Positions 34,799-44,528 of a DNA stretch of 64,000 nt are shown here, one piece after another. Within the stretch, counting starts at the first letter, position 1. Each line of letters opens with the position of its first letter. The stretch comes from Pseudomonas graminis (lineage in GTDB: Bacteria > Pseudomonadota > Gammaproteobacteria > Pseudomonadales > Pseudomonadaceae). A model generated the notes under the pieces. It was not told the origin of the DNA and did not search any database. It saw only the letters and a program-made list of their open reading frames with translations. The stretch covers positions 4,602,501 through 4,666,500 of the forward strand of contig NZ_CP053746.1 of assembly GCF_013201545.1 (NCBI RefSeq), read 5' to 3'. The position numbers and the translations under genes were made by a program.

Positions 34799-37336
34799 TC
34801 ACTGCTCATCGGGCTTGTCATTGGGGAACTCGATCACCACGTTCCCGGGCAACAGCGTGTGAACCGGGATGGTTCTGCCGTCCTTATCGGTCACGCCGGG
34901 GAACCGCTCGCCCTCCTGGGTGGTGATCAGGTAACGGACGAAGGGGGCGTAACCCTTGACCGCGTCGCTGAGGGTGTAGCCCGCGGCATAGCCCGGCGGT
35001 ATCGGCGTCGCCGGGGTGGTCAGCGTGGTGGCACCGCCCTTTAGCACGTACGCGGCCCGGTGATGGATGTTCCCCGGCGCGCCCAGCTCGATTTCGCCAT
35101 CCTTGATGCGGATGAACGCGCCGCCGCAGCTGAAGACGATTTCTTCGGGCGCACTGATCTCGACACGGCCGTCCAGGCTTTCAATTTTTATCTGGTCATT
35201 CGCCAACGCGTGCATCGCGCCGCCGTAGGCGTGGAGCTGCATATCCCCATCCACGGCTTTTAGATCGAGGCCTTTGGTCACAGCGCACAGGCTGATCGCA
35301 CCCTCAGCCGTGCCGGTGATGTCGTGGCCTGCACTGATGTTGGTGGAGCGCGACGACGTGATGGCAACGCTGTCACGGCCGGAGGACAGCAAAACAGCCT
35401 CGGGACTGACCACGCCGATGCCGGCCGGCGCATGCAGCAAAAGCCCGGGCTCGGCCAGGTTGGTCAGGGCCGCAGTGAGTTGTTCGTGGCCGCTCGTATC
35501 GGCGGCAATGGCCTGGGCACTTCGTGCGGCTTGAGCCATGGAGCGGGCCAGCGACAATGCGCTTTCAAGCTGCTCGATTGCAGCGTCCATATCGAGCTGC
35601 TGACCGTGGGCTCTGGTCTGTTCATCCGCACTGATAAACACCCCACGCCCGGCCCGAACCGCGCCCCAGCCATCCGTGCGCAATTCAAACCCTTCGCCGC
35701 GCTTATCCTTCTCGTTATCGACCAGATGCCCAAGGTTCAGCTGGCTCTTGCCGCTGTGCTCGGTGCTGAGTTTGATGTGTTCCTTGCCGCGATCGTCCTC
35801 CATGCGCAGCTTGTTATTGGCCGGGGTGCGCAGCACGTTGCGTTTGTAGTCGCTGCGCAGCAGCGTCACATGGTCGGGATGTCTACTGTCGTGAAGCGCA
35901 TGGGCGATGTAGGGCCGGTCCGGGTCGCCCTGCTCAAACGCGATGGCTACTTCGGTGCCGCAGATCAGTGGCAGGTGCAGGCCGTGGGTATCCCCGGCAT
36001 ACGGACGGGCCAATCTGAGCCACAGGCTTTCTTCGCCCAGCTCCCAGCTGTCGCGGTCAAACAGAAAGTTGACCTTGTAGCGGCCTTCGCGGTCGATGTG
36101 GCTATAGGGATCGTTGGCCAGCGAGCTGGTGACCCGGGCCGGCACGGTTCCGGCAATTTGCGGTTTCGCCAGCAACGGCGGCCGAAAACACACGCTCTCG
36201 GAATACGGAATCGCTTCAAAGCTCAACTCAAAACTGCGATCCCGCGCAGCGCGCAGCTGCAGTCCTGTAATGACCGCACCCGGCTCAAACGCCTGCGGCG
36301 CCCCACCGGAAATCTGCAGCACCTCCGCCAATCCCAACGAAGCACTGCTGCTTATACCGCTCAGCCGAGTCTGATCATTCAGATACCGCTCATGCCGCAG
36401 CCGACCATAGAAAAATCCGCTCTCCCCCAGCAGATCCTCATCCTGATCCAGCTTGTGGCCCAAGGCCTTGAACGGCTCAGCATAGTGATACGCCTCACCA
36501 TAGGTCGTGGTGTCACCTCGCGTCTGATCGACATCGCCATCCAGCCAGGCACTCGCTTCCCGGTGGTGATACGCCCGAAAGTGAACGCTCTGCTCCACCA
36601 CTTCATTACTGACCTGCAGCCCCCAAACCCCATCCTGACTATTGCTGCCCAACCCGGATTGAGGCCGAAACGGCAAGCTCACCCGAGGCCTGACGTAATG
36701 ACGCTGATCATCATGAAACTCGACGACCGCAATGCCCAATCGTTCATTGTTGCTAAAGCGATACCAGATCCCCACCTCGGCTAATAAGCGCGAGATAAAC
36801 GCCAGATCGCTCTCGCCGTACTGCATCACCTGCTCGCGCTTCGGGTAGTCCCGCACCAGCGTGAACAGAAAGTCCTGCCCCTCAAAATCATGCCGCGTGC
36901 GCAAGATGCTCTCGACAATTTGCGGCACGGACTGGTGCTGATAAATCCGAAATTGCCGCCCACGCGCCAGCAACGCCAAGCGCGGCTCCAGCGTCACTTC
37001 ATAGCGCGCCTCGTCAGCGGAACCGGACAGCCGCTTGAACCCGGTGACCACCCCATGCAGCGTCCGCAGCGCCTCAACCTTAGGCGCCGGCAAACCAGGA
37101 ATAGCCATCGGCAACGTGTGGGCCGCAGCATGCAGACTGAACTGCGCGTCCTGCCCGAGCATCCGCTCTGCGCCGATATCCCGTTCAACCGAGGTGAATT
37201 CAACGCGGTAATGAAAGGGCTGACTCAGCTGCTCCTCGCCCTCAAACGCCAGCACATCCAGCGCGACAGGCAGGTTATGAACGACGAATTTGTGACGGCT
37301 ATGGTCGAAAAAAATCCCGGTGGCATCGTTCATCAT
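34799..37336 (-). CDS. vgrG: VgrG spike protein with C-terminal extension
   Basis: The 845-residue protein has the gp27-like part (about 1-380: LAFEGEEQLSQPFHYRVEF, QIVESILRTRH, YGESDLAFISRLLAEVGIWY), the gp5-like OB fold (PARVTSSLANDPYSHIDREG, SLWLRLARPYAGDTHGLHLP, EVAIAFEQGDPDRPYI) and a DUF2345 beta-helix. About 75 residues past the usual spike (from about 770: YAAGYTLSDAVKGYAPFVRY ... VVIEFPNDKPDEQ) resemble an adaptor-like tail and may dock the lipase. It overlaps the clpV stop by 4 nt. No separate DUF4123 or DUF1795 chaperone gene is present. Confidence 0.93.
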   Translation of the reverse strand: MMNDATGIFFDHSRHKFVVHNLPVALDVLAFEGEEQLSQPFHYRVEFTSVERDIGAERMLGQDAQFSLHAAAHTLPMAIPGLPAPKVEALRTLHGVVTGFKRLSGSADEARYEVTLEPRLALLARGRQFRIYQHQSVPQIVESILRTRHDFEGQDFLFTLVRDYPKREQVMQYGESDLAFISRLLAEVGIWYRFSNNERLGIAVVEFHDDQRHYVRPRVSLPFRPQSGLGSNSQDGVWGLQVSNEVVEQSVHFRAYHHREASAWLDGDVDQTRGDTTTYGEAYHYAEPFKALGHKLDQDEDLLGESGFFYGRLRHERYLNDQTRLSGISSSASLGLAEVLQISGGAPQAFEPGAVITGLQLRAARDRSFELSFEAIPYSESVCFRPPLLAKPQIAGTVPARVTSSLANDPYSHIDREGRYKVNFLFDRDSWELGEESLWLRLARPYAGDTHGLHLPLICGTEVAIAFEQGDPDRPYIAHALHDSRHPDHVTLLRSDYKRNVLRTPANNKLRMEDDRGKEHIKLSTEHSGKSQLNLGHLVDNEKDKRGEGFELRTDGWGAVRAGRGVFISADEQTRAHGQQLDMDAAIEQLESALSLARSMAQAARSAQAIAADTSGHEQLTAALTNLAEPGLLLHAPAGIGVVSPEAVLLSSGRDSVAITSSRSTNISAGHDITGTAEGAISLCAVTKGLDLKAVDGDMQLHAYGGAMHALANDQIKIESLDGRVEISAPEEIVFSCGGAFIRIKDGEIELGAPGNIHHRAAYVLKGGATTLTTPATPIPPGYAAGYTLSDAVKGYAPFVRYLITTQEGERFPGVTDKDGRTIPVHTLLPGNVVIEFPNDKPDEQ

Positions 37337-39975
37337 TCGCCCTCCACCGAAGCAGAGGAATCGACGAACTCAAGGGTGATGCCCTCCTCCTCGCAGTGCC
37401 CAAGCACCACGCCCCGCGTGGCCAATCGCGCCGCCTGGCGCTTTAATAGCTGCTGACTCAGCACCGGCAAAATCTGTTGATTGAGCAGGCTGTCGATGTT
37501 CCGCGCGCCGCTGTCGGGGAGCAGGCAGGCCTCCACCAGCGCGTCATGCAGGCGCTGGTCAATCCGGCAGTCGAGCCCGTAATGCCGGCGTAACCGTCCC
37601 GCCACTTTGCCCAGCTTGATTGCGACGATGCGTTTAAGCGCCGGCGCCTGCAGCGGTCGATAAATCAACGTCTGAAACCGCGCCAGCAACGCGGGCTGGA
37701 AGTGCTCGCGCAGCACCGGTCGCAGTTGCTCGTGGACCTCCCCGTCGAGTGCATCGGGGTTCGCCAGCAGGTGGTCCTGCAACAGGTCGCTGCCCAGGTT
37801 GGAAGTCATGACGATGACGGTGTTGCGGAAGTCGATTTCGCGCCCTTCGCCGTCGCGCATGAAGCCCCGATCGAAGACCTGATAAAACAGGTTGATCACG
37901 TCGCGGTGTGCCTTTTCCACTTCGTCCAGCAGCACGACGCTGTAGGGTCGCTGAAGCACCGCTTCGGTGAGCACGCCCCCTTGTCCGTAGCCGACGTAAC
38001 CCGGCGGCGCGCCTTTCAGCTGGCTGACGGTATGGGCTTCCTGGTACTCGGAGAGGTTCAGGGTGATCAGCGATTTCTCGCCGCCAAACAGGGTGTCGGC
38101 CAGCGCCAGGGCGGTTTCGGTCTTGCCGATTCCGCTGCTGCCGACCAGCAGGAAGACCCCCAGCGGTGAGTCTTCTTCGGTCAGGCCGGTCTTGGCGGCG
38201 CGCAGGCGCTGGGCCATCGCCGTCAACGCGCGGTCCTGACCGATCACCCGCGCGGCCAGGGATTGCTCCAGCGTCAGCAGGCTGGCCTGTTCGTCCTTGA
38301 GCAGGCTGCTCAGGGGCACGCCGGTCCAGTCGGCGATCACTTGGGCGACGCTGCGATCGTCCACGTCCAGCGACAACAGCGGTGCATCGCCCTGAACCGC
38401 CTTGAGCTGCGCCTGTAGATCCGCGCAGGTGTCGGCGTCGAAGACTTCGGCATGGCGGGCGGCGAGCAATGTCTGCGCGAGATCGAGTTCGTGGGCGTGC
38501 TGGTCCTGCAGTCGCGCCAGTGCATGGCTCAGGGACAAAAGCTGCTTGGCGATGGCCGCCAGACGTTCATCGGCGTTGCGCCCGTTGATGCGCCGATCGT
38601 CTTGCAGCGCCTGGCGTTCCTGCTCCAGCGCGGACCGCCGGGCCTTGCTCGCGATCAGCGCCTGGGGCTCGCAGTCCAGGCTCATGCGCACCCGGGCACT
38701 GGCGGTGTCGAGCAGGTCGACGGCTTTGTCCGGCAACTGCCGACCGGGCAGATAGCGGCGCGACAGCACCACCGCCGCCTGTATCGCGGCGTCCTCGATG
38801 TGCACGCCGTGATGGCTGGCGTAGCGGGCCTTCAACCCGCGCAGCATGATCATCGCCGTGGCGTCATCCGGCTCGTCGACCTTGACCGTCTGGAAGCGCC
38901 GCTCCAGCGCCGGATCGCGCTCGAAGTACTGCTTGTATTCGCTCCAGGTGGTTGCGGCGATGGTGCGCAGTTCACCTCGGGCCAAGGCGGGCTTGAGCAG
39001 ATTGGCGGCGTCGGCGCCTCCGGCCTGATTGCCCGCGCCGATCAGCGTGTGGGCTTCGTCGATGAACAGCAGTACCGGATGCTCGGCTTGCTGCACGGCC
39101 TCGATCACGTCTTTGAGGCGTTGCTCGAACTCGCCTTTCACTCCCGCGCCGGCTTGCAACAGGCCAAGATCCAGCGTGCGCACGCTGACCGGTTTGAGGC
39201 TGGCGGGCACGTTGCCTTCGGCGATGCGCAGGGCCAGCCCTTCGACCAGCGCGGTTTTGCCAACGCCGGGTTCGCCCACCAGAATCGGGTTGTTCTTGCG
39301 TCGGCGGCTCAAGATGTCGATGACCTGACGGATCTCGTCGTCACGGCCCAGCACGGGGTCGATCTCGCCGTTGCGCGCCTTGTCGGTGATGTCCTGGGTG
39401 AACCTGGCCAGTACAGGGTTTTCCGCCGCTGAATCCGCGGACGACTTCTGCACCGCAGCACGATCCGGCCCAAGGTCCAGCCCCGGCCCAGGCCTCGAAC
39501 CCGCGCGCTCATCGGAATGCTCGTCCAGAAACGGCAGCAAGTGACGCAACTGCACCTCGCTAAGGCTGAGCAACGGCCAGGCTTCCACGCACGCCAGCAG
39601 GTCGGGGGTCTCGATCAGCGCCGCCAGAACGTGGGCCGAGCGCAGTTGCTCGTTGTCCTCGTCCAGCGAAGCGTGTACCCAGGCGTTCTTGATCAGCCGC
39701 TGCAACTTGTCACACAGCTGCGGCTTGGCCTGGACACTGCGCGGCAGGCGATCGAGGTGGTCGAGCAAGCCGGTCCACAGCGCTTCGATGTGCCACTCGT
39801 AACGCCGGCCGATCAGCACCAGATCGCCGTCGCCCTGCCCCAGCAGTTTCAGCAGCCAGTGCTCGATGGTGATGTGGCCGTGGCCCCGGCTTTGGCACAG
39901 CGTCGCGGCCGCACTCAGGGCCTGGGCGCAGAAAGGGTTGAGGCGGCGTAGCAAACGGGAGGAGCTCTGTGCCAT
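37333..39975 (-). CDS. clpV: T6SS sheath-disassembly AAA+ ATPase ClpV
   Basis: The 880-residue protein (TssH) has a ClpN domain (about 10-150), first AAA domain with Walker A GEPGVGKTA and LLFIDEAHTLIGAG, a middle coiled region, and second AAA domain with GSSGIGKTE and SVVLLDEVEKAHRDV, plus arginine-finger and sensor motifs. The pore segment GVKGEFEQR-KD and second pore loop GYVGYGQGG are typical. It unfolds contracted TssB/TssC sheath. It is separated from hcp by about 195 nt, which contain a strong hairpin. Confidence 0.95.
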   Translation of the reverse strand: MAQSSSRLLRRLNPFCAQALSAAATLCQSRGHGHITIEHWLLKLLGQGDGDLVLIGRRYEWHIEALWTGLLDHLDRLPRSVQAKPQLCDKLQRLIKNAWVHASLDEDNEQLRSAHVLAALIETPDLLACVEAWPLLSLSEVQLRHLLPFLDEHSDERAGSRPGPGLDLGPDRAAVQKSSADSAAENPVLARFTQDITDKARNGEIDPVLGRDDEIRQVIDILSRRRKNNPILVGEPGVGKTALVEGLALRIAEGNVPASLKPVSVRTLDLGLLQAGAGVKGEFEQRLKDVIEAVQQAEHPVLLFIDEAHTLIGAGNQAGGADAANLLKPALARGELRTIAATTWSEYKQYFERDPALERRFQTVKVDEPDDATAMIMLRGLKARYASHHGVHIEDAAIQAAVVLSRRYLPGRQLPDKAVDLLDTASARVRMSLDCEPQALIASKARRSALEQERQALQDDRRINGRNADERLAAIAKQLLSLSHALARLQDQHAHELDLAQTLLAARHAEVFDADTCADLQAQLKAVQGDAPLLSLDVDDRSVAQVIADWTGVPLSSLLKDEQASLLTLEQSLAARVIGQDRALTAMAQRLRAAKTGLTEEDSPLGVFLLVGSSGIGKTETALALADTLFGGEKSLITLNLSEYQEAHTVSQLKGAPPGYVGYGQGGVLTEAVLQRPYSVVLLDEVEKAHRDVINLFYQVFDRGFMRDGEGREIDFRNTVIVMTSNLGSDLLQDHLLANPDALDGEVHEQLRPVLREHFQPALLARFQTLIYRPLQAPALKRIVAIKLGKVAGRLRRHYGLDCRIDQRLHDALVEACLLPDSGARNIDSLLNQQILPVLSQQLLKRQAARLATRGVVLGHCEEEGITLEFVDSSASVEGE

Positions 39976-40121
39976 GGGTCATCGTCCTTGAACGGATGGA
40001 GTAAGGAGCGTCGACGAGACCGTTGAGCGGTCGGCGCCTCGCTGTTTTTTCTGGGGAAACGTGCCGTGCAGATGTGCTTGGCGGAGCGCCCGCGACCGGG
40101 CGCTCAACCCAACACACCGCA

Positions 40122-40160
40122 GCCGGCAGACAGGCGTGCAAAAGCTGCCTGTCTGCCGGC
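40122..40160 (-). terminator. Perfect 14-bp hairpin just after hcp
   Basis: GCCGGCAGACAGGC (40122-40135) and its exact complement (40147-40160) flank an 11-nt loop, beginning 9 nt past the hcp stop. There is no T-run, so it is more likely a partial terminator or mRNA 3'-stabiliser that raises hcp expression above clpV than a full terminator. Confidence 0.65.
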
Positions 40161-40169
40161 CGTGCAGCG

Positions 40170-40661
40170 TCAGGCGGTCTGGCGTTCGTTCCACGAGTCG
40201 GAGTGGATGATGTTGCCGTCCTTGTAGGTCCAGGTGACCTTCTCGTAGCGCAGCTCGACCATCTCCAGATGGTTGTGCTTCTCCTTGGCCGGGTCCTTGA
40301 CGTCGTGCATTTTCGGCGCGACGCGGACCACCTTGACGTTCTCCAGCAGGGTGTTGAAGTACTCGACTTCCTGGCCCGCGTCGTCGATGCGGTACCACTT
40401 GAACTCGGCGCTTTTCAGCGTCTGGCCGGTGCCGACGGCCTTGTACAGGTACGGGCTGCTGGCATCGATTTCCTTGGTGAACAGGAACGGCGTGTGCACC
40501 CGGGCGCCGGTCAATTTGCCGGTGTTGTTGTCGGTGGGGATGTAGACGCTATGGTCCTGGGCGACCACTTCGACGCTGCCTTCCCGGGACTGCACGTTGA
40601 CCGAGCCTTTGATGTCAGCGCCGCCGTCATCTTTGAGCCAGAGGTAAACGGGAATTGCCAT
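40170..40661 (-). CDS. hcp: T6SS tube protein Hcp
   Basis: The 163-residue protein (TssD) starts at ATG 40661 behind AAGGAG. It begins AIPVYLWLKDDGGADIKGSV and contains HTPFLFTKEIDASSPYLYKA, LKSAEFKWYRI and VTWTYKDGNIIHSDSWNE. Hexameric rings of Hcp stack into the inner tube. A longer frame to 40853 is spurious. The strong ribosome site and downstream hairpin fit the high expression expected for Hcp. Confidence 0.96.
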   Translation of the reverse strand: MAIPVYLWLKDDGGADIKGSVNVQSREGSVEVVAQDHSVYIPTDNNTGKLTGARVHTPFLFTKEIDASSPYLYKAVGTGQTLKSAEFKWYRIDDAGQEVEYFNTLLENVKVVRVAPKMHDVKDPAKEKHNHLEMVELRYEKVTWTYKDGNIIHSDSWNERQTA

Positions 40662-40680
40662 GTGAAACTCCTTGCTTGGG

Positions 40681-42462
40681 TTATCGAGTGCCGCGAAATG
40701 CGACGGGGGTAGCCGGCCCGGCCCCGGCAGAAAGCGACCCGCAGGCCCCCTCTTCCGGCACCAGACGGATGTCGACGCGGCGGTTGGCCCTGCGCCCTTG
40801 TTCGGTGTCATTGCTGGCAATCGGTTGACTGGCGCCATAGCCCTGCACGGCAAAGCAACTGCCGGGGATGCCGCCCATGCGCTGCATCCAGTCGCGCACT
40901 GAAGCGGCGCGGTCGCGGGACAGGCGCAGGTTCTGCTCGGCGCTGCCGGTGGCGTCGGTGTGCCCGGTAACGACGATCAACCAGCCGGGTCTGGCCTTGA
41001 TGCCGACAAGCGCGTTGATCAGCACTTGGGTCGACTCCGCCTTGAGTTCGGCGCTGCCGATGTTGAACAGCGACAGCGTGTCCAGACGCACCGGCCCGGA
41101 CGCTTGCACACTCTGGGTTGGCGCCCGGTAACGGCCGATGGCGTGCCAGACCCTGATGCGCAGTTGTTCGGCGCGATAAAGGCCGAGGCCCAACGACCGT
41201 GGTTCGCCGTAGCGGTAGTAGTCATCCAGCCGCCGGACGTCGTCGTGCAGGACGGTCAACGCCGCTTCGCGCAAGGCCCTGGCCTGCTGATCGTCACGGG
41301 CGGTTTCGTTGATCGAGGCGTAGCGGCGCAGGTCGTCGCCGACCTGGCGGATCAGCAAGGTGTTTTGCCGGGCCGAGCTCGACATGGCGACGACGGCAGC
41401 GAAGACCGCCAGCCAGATGCCGATGACACCGGCGCGCCGCGTTGCGCTGTTGCCGGTGTGCCGGGGCAGCAGTTCCAGCAAAGCGTCCGGCACAGGCAAA
41501 ACACCACCCGCATGCCCTGCAAGAAGAGTCGGCAACAGCCCGGTCTTTGCCTGTATCCAGTGCTGCCAGACGCTGCCCGAAACCTGTTCCGGCAAACGCG
41601 GTACGCGGCAGATCGCGTAGGTCACCGGCAACGGCGCGCGATGGCGACCGGGGTGTGTGAAATGCGGGACAACACATTGTTCCAGCCATGCGGCGTGGGC
41701 GTGCATCTGCACGGCGAGCTGCATGCGGTCAGTGAGAGCGGCGGGCTCTTGTCTCTGCCAGTCCTCAACGCTGACGCAGGTGCCGTTGTGTCGTACCCGC
41801 GCCGAGGGCTGGCCATTTTCCCAACTGAACCAGACGGATTCCCCGTTCGCACCGCCCTCTTCCCGGCTGAAGCCGGTCGCACCCACATCGCGCGCATCCT
41901 GGGACGCTTGCTGATAGCTCACCACCCACAGCGGCAGGGTCAGCGCGCGCCTGCGGATCACCGAAAGCTGGTGGGTCAGCGCACGAAGCTGGCCTTCCAG
42001 TTCCGTGCTGCCAGCGTGTTGGGCTGGATTCATGACAAACATGACGCTCATCTGCGCGCGCCATTGCGGACGGGCGGCCAGCAGAGCAGCGGCCATACCA
42101 GGCAATCGCTCAATGCTCGGCACGCTGACGTAACACCCGCTCGCTGTCGTTCGCAATGCGGTTTGCTCCGCCAGATCGACACCTCGATCAGCAGCAAAAA
42201 GCGCCGACGATCCCTGCCCGCACACCAGCACTACGGGCAGCCGGTATTCACCGCCGGGCAAGGCCCGGCACTCATCCAGTGTCAGCGAACCACCGAGTCG
42301 GGAAGAACGTCGCTTCGCCAGCAGCCAGCTTCCGGTCACCAGAATCAGGGCGCCAAAGGCCGCCAGCGCTTGAGCGGACAGGCTCAGGGGCAACACGCTG
42401 ATCACCATCAGCGCCAGGCATCCCGACCACAGGGCCAGTGCGCGCATCAACTTGAGTGTCAT
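40681..42462 (-). CDS. T6SS-associated OmpA-family peptidoglycan-binding membrane protein
   Basis: The 593-residue protein has two N-terminal membrane segments (about 7-45), a long middle part, another membrane segment about residue 355 (VIGIWLAVFAAVVAM), and a C-terminal OmpA domain (LFNIGSAELK, VVTGHTDATGSAEQNLRLSRDRA, GASQPIASNDTEQGRRANRRV). It lies between tssL and hcp and probably provides the cell-wall anchor that some TssL proteins carry themselves. Residues about 194-203 (GATGFSREEG) are encoded by an in-frame REP at 41858-41885. The N-terminal half has no motif I can name. Confidence 0.8.
   Translation of the reverse strand: MTLKLMRALALWSGCLALMVISVLPLSLSAQALAAFGALILVTGSWLLAKRRSSRLGGSLTLDECRALPGGEYRLPVVLVCGQGSSALFAADRGVDLAEQTALRTTASGCYVSVPSIERLPGMAAALLAARPQWRAQMSVMFVMNPAQHAGSTELEGQLRALTHQLSVIRRRALTLPLWVVSYQQASQDARDVGATGFSREEGGANGESVWFSWENGQPSARVRHNGTCVSVEDWQRQEPAALTDRMQLAVQMHAHAAWLEQCVVPHFTHPGRHRAPLPVTYAICRVPRLPEQVSGSVWQHWIQAKTGLLPTLLAGHAGGVLPVPDALLELLPRHTGNSATRRAGVIGIWLAVFAAVVAMSSSARQNTLLIRQVGDDLRRYASINETARDDQQARALREAALTVLHDDVRRLDDYYRYGEPRSLGLGLYRAEQLRIRVWHAIGRYRAPTQSVQASGPVRLDTLSLFNIGSAELKAESTQVLINALVGIKARPGWLIVVTGHTDATGSAEQNLRLSRDRAASVRDWMQRMGGIPGSCFAVQGYGASQPIASNDTEQGRRANRRVDIRLVPEEGACGSLSAGAGPATPVAFRGTR
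41858..41885. repeat. REP element inside the OmpA-like coding sequence
   Basis: CTCTTCCCGGCTGAAGCCGG is a canonical REP core in the middle of an otherwise intact reading frame. It is translated as GATGFSREE without shifting the frame. Confidence 0.85.
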
Positions 42463-42469
42463 GGGCGCG

Positions 42470-43153
42470 TCACACCCGCTCGGTCACAAGGGAGGCGACC
42501 AGCGCCGCCAGATGCGAATCCAGCAGCCACCAGAGGCCCGCCAGCATCAGACCGGCCGCGAACAGGTGCAGCAACGGGGCGCGCATCCATGCCGGCAAGG
42601 GCTTGCGGCCCCGTGCGTCGATCCACGTCGGCAGCGCCTGATCCAGGCTCACCGGCGCAACCCGGCTGGTCAACTCGGCCATCAACTGCTGACGCTCAGG
42701 GTGGTCGGGCGCCTTGTAGCGACCGAGAAAGCCCAGCATCAGCACGCGTTGATACACCCTCAGCACGCTCGGGTCCGGAGCCGGTTCGTTCAACACCTCA
42801 CGCATTTCTTCGTAAAGAAATTGCCCCGCCTGATGACGTCCGAAGTAATGCGCCTGAAGCGGTTCGTGGGTCCATTTGGCGCGGGCACTGGCACCGGCGT
42901 GGATCAGCACGGTTTCATCCAGCAGTGCACATTGGGCGTGGCTAATGAAATCAACATGGCGCTGGCTGACACCGGCTTGCGTCAGCCCGTCGCGTACCAT
43001 CACCACCTGCCGGGTGCACAGGTTCCAGAGCGCATCGCTGTCTGGAGATGACGCGCCATGGCGCAACTCGACCACCAGCAGGTAACTGTCCTGAAGCAGT
43101 TGATCGACATCGACGGGCTGCGCAGCCGCCTGGCTTTTCATCGACCGGCTCAT
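42470..43153 (-). CDS. tssL: T6SS inner-membrane protein TssL (DotU)
   Basis: The 227-residue protein of the DotU/IcmH family has a cytoplasmic hook domain (LLQDSYLLVVELRHG, LDETVLIHA, YFGRHQAGQFLYEEM, VYQRVLMLGFLGRY) and one C-terminal membrane helix (APLLHLFAAGLMLAGLWWLL). It has no OmpA domain of its own; the next gene supplies one. It overlaps tssK by 4 nt (ATGA). Confidence 0.93.
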   Translation of the reverse strand: MSRSMKSQAAAQPVDVDQLLQDSYLLVVELRHGASSPDSDALWNLCTRQVVMVRDGLTQAGVSQRHVDFISHAQCALLDETVLIHAGASARAKWTHEPLQAHYFGRHQAGQFLYEEMREVLNEPAPDPSVLRVYQRVLMLGFLGRYKAPDHPERQQLMAELTSRVAPVSLDQALPTWIDARGRKPLPAWMRAPLLHLFAAGLMLAGLWWLLDSHLAALVASLVTERV

Positions 43154-44505
43154 GAGCGCAACACCGCAAACAGCTCAAGCTTGACGTCCGGCAGCGTCGC
43201 CGGCACGTAGAACGCGCAGACTCCTTCGGCGAGCACGGCCTGACCGCTCGGATGGGCAAAGTCGAGGGCGAAATACTGGTTCTCGAGACGCAGCGGAATC
43301 GCCGCCGGCACATGACTCAGCGGCTGCAACGGAACACCGTCCAGCGCGGCATTGATCAACTGATCGACGTCGTCCGGGGTGCCGACCTTGCACAGCCGCG
43401 GAAACTGCGCCTGCAGTTGCGCCGGGGCCTCGCGGCAGCGCACCGAGAGGTAAAAGTCGGCGGCGTCGGCTTCACGCAGGCGCGGATCATTGAACGTCAC
43501 TTGCCAGCGACCCGGGATCACCCGCTCCAGCTCCAGGGCGATCACCCGCGACGGCAGACTGGCTTCCAGCAACGTCGAGATCATCTGCATCAACGGCGGG
43601 AATACGGTTTCCAGGTCTTCGTGGCGGTACACCGGAATGGCGTCAACGTCGTGTTCGAGGGAGAACGTCAGCAGCGCGCCCGCCAGCTTCACCAGTTCCT
43701 GATAGACCTGCTCGGGATGGCGCGCCGGGCTGGCCTTGAAATCAGCAAGCACGGGTTGATAGGTGTTCAGCGCATTGAGCAGCCAGAACAACGAAACATC
43801 GGCCACCGCGAAGTCGGCCATGCGCTGGTTACTCTCACGGCGCATGCCCATCAAGCGTTGTCGCTTGGAGGCCAGTTGAGTCAGCAGATTGTCCAGTTGG
43901 ACCTGCAAACCGGGGTGCCCGGCGAAGCTCAACAGCGGCGGCACGAACGCCTCGTCCAGGCACGCCCGGCCCTGGCCGTCACGCACCAGCCGGGCGACCG
44001 GACAGGTCAGGTAATTAGCGTTGTCATCGCTGGCAAGACGCAGGCTCAGCATGTGATCGAGCACGCCGATCGACTGTTGATCGTCGCCATACAGATCCTG
44101 CACCTGTCGCCAATCCTGGCGGTAACGCACCGGCCGGTCAGCGCGAGCGTCTTCAAACAGACAATTACCACCGTTGGCCTGCTCCAGCGGCAGGCACAAC
44201 ACCACCGTCGCGCCCTGCCCCGGCTCGATCTGAATCTGTTCGAGGGACAGCGCGGCGGGCAGCCGATCGACGCTGTCGGTATCGATCAGCGTGCCGTCGG
44301 GCATGCGGACGCGCAGAGCGGATGCCTTGAGTTTGCCGAGCCGCAGCGCCTCACCATCGAAGGTCGCCGTCTGCACACCCCACGGATGAACCCGCGACAG
44401 GTAAGCGATGCATTCGTTGGTCCAGGCTTCCCAGCGCGCTTGCTGCTGGAATTGCTGCTGGGACAGTAGCGCCCCGGCAGCCCAGAGAGGTCGGTCGATT
44501 TTCAT
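43150..44505 (-). CDS. tssK: T6SS baseplate-membrane connector TssK
   Basis: The 451-residue protein of the VasE/ImpJ family begins KIDRPLWAAGALLSQQQFQQQ and has CLDEAFVPPLLSF, LDNLLTQLASKRQRLMGMRRE and a C-terminal YFALDFAHPSGQAVLAEGVC. It links the baseplate to TssL and TssM. It lies 23 nt downstream of tssC. Confidence 0.94.
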   Translation of the reverse strand: MKIDRPLWAAGALLSQQQFQQQARWEAWTNECIAYLSRVHPWGVQTATFDGEALRLGKLKASALRVRMPDGTLIDTDSVDRLPAALSLEQIQIEPGQGATVVLCLPLEQANGGNCLFEDARADRPVRYRQDWRQVQDLYGDDQQSIGVLDHMLSLRLASDDNANYLTCPVARLVRDGQGRACLDEAFVPPLLSFAGHPGLQVQLDNLLTQLASKRQRLMGMRRESNQRMADFAVADVSLFWLLNALNTYQPVLADFKASPARHPEQVYQELVKLAGALLTFSLEHDVDAIPVYRHEDLETVFPPLMQMISTLLEASLPSRVIALELERVIPGRWQVTFNDPRLREADAADFYLSVRCREAPAQLQAQFPRLCKVGTPDDVDQLINAALDGVPLQPLSHVPAAIPLRLENQYFALDFAHPSGQAVLAEGVCAFYVPATLPDVKLELFAVLRS

Positions 44506-44528
44506 GTTCTGCTCACCTATGGCCGACG

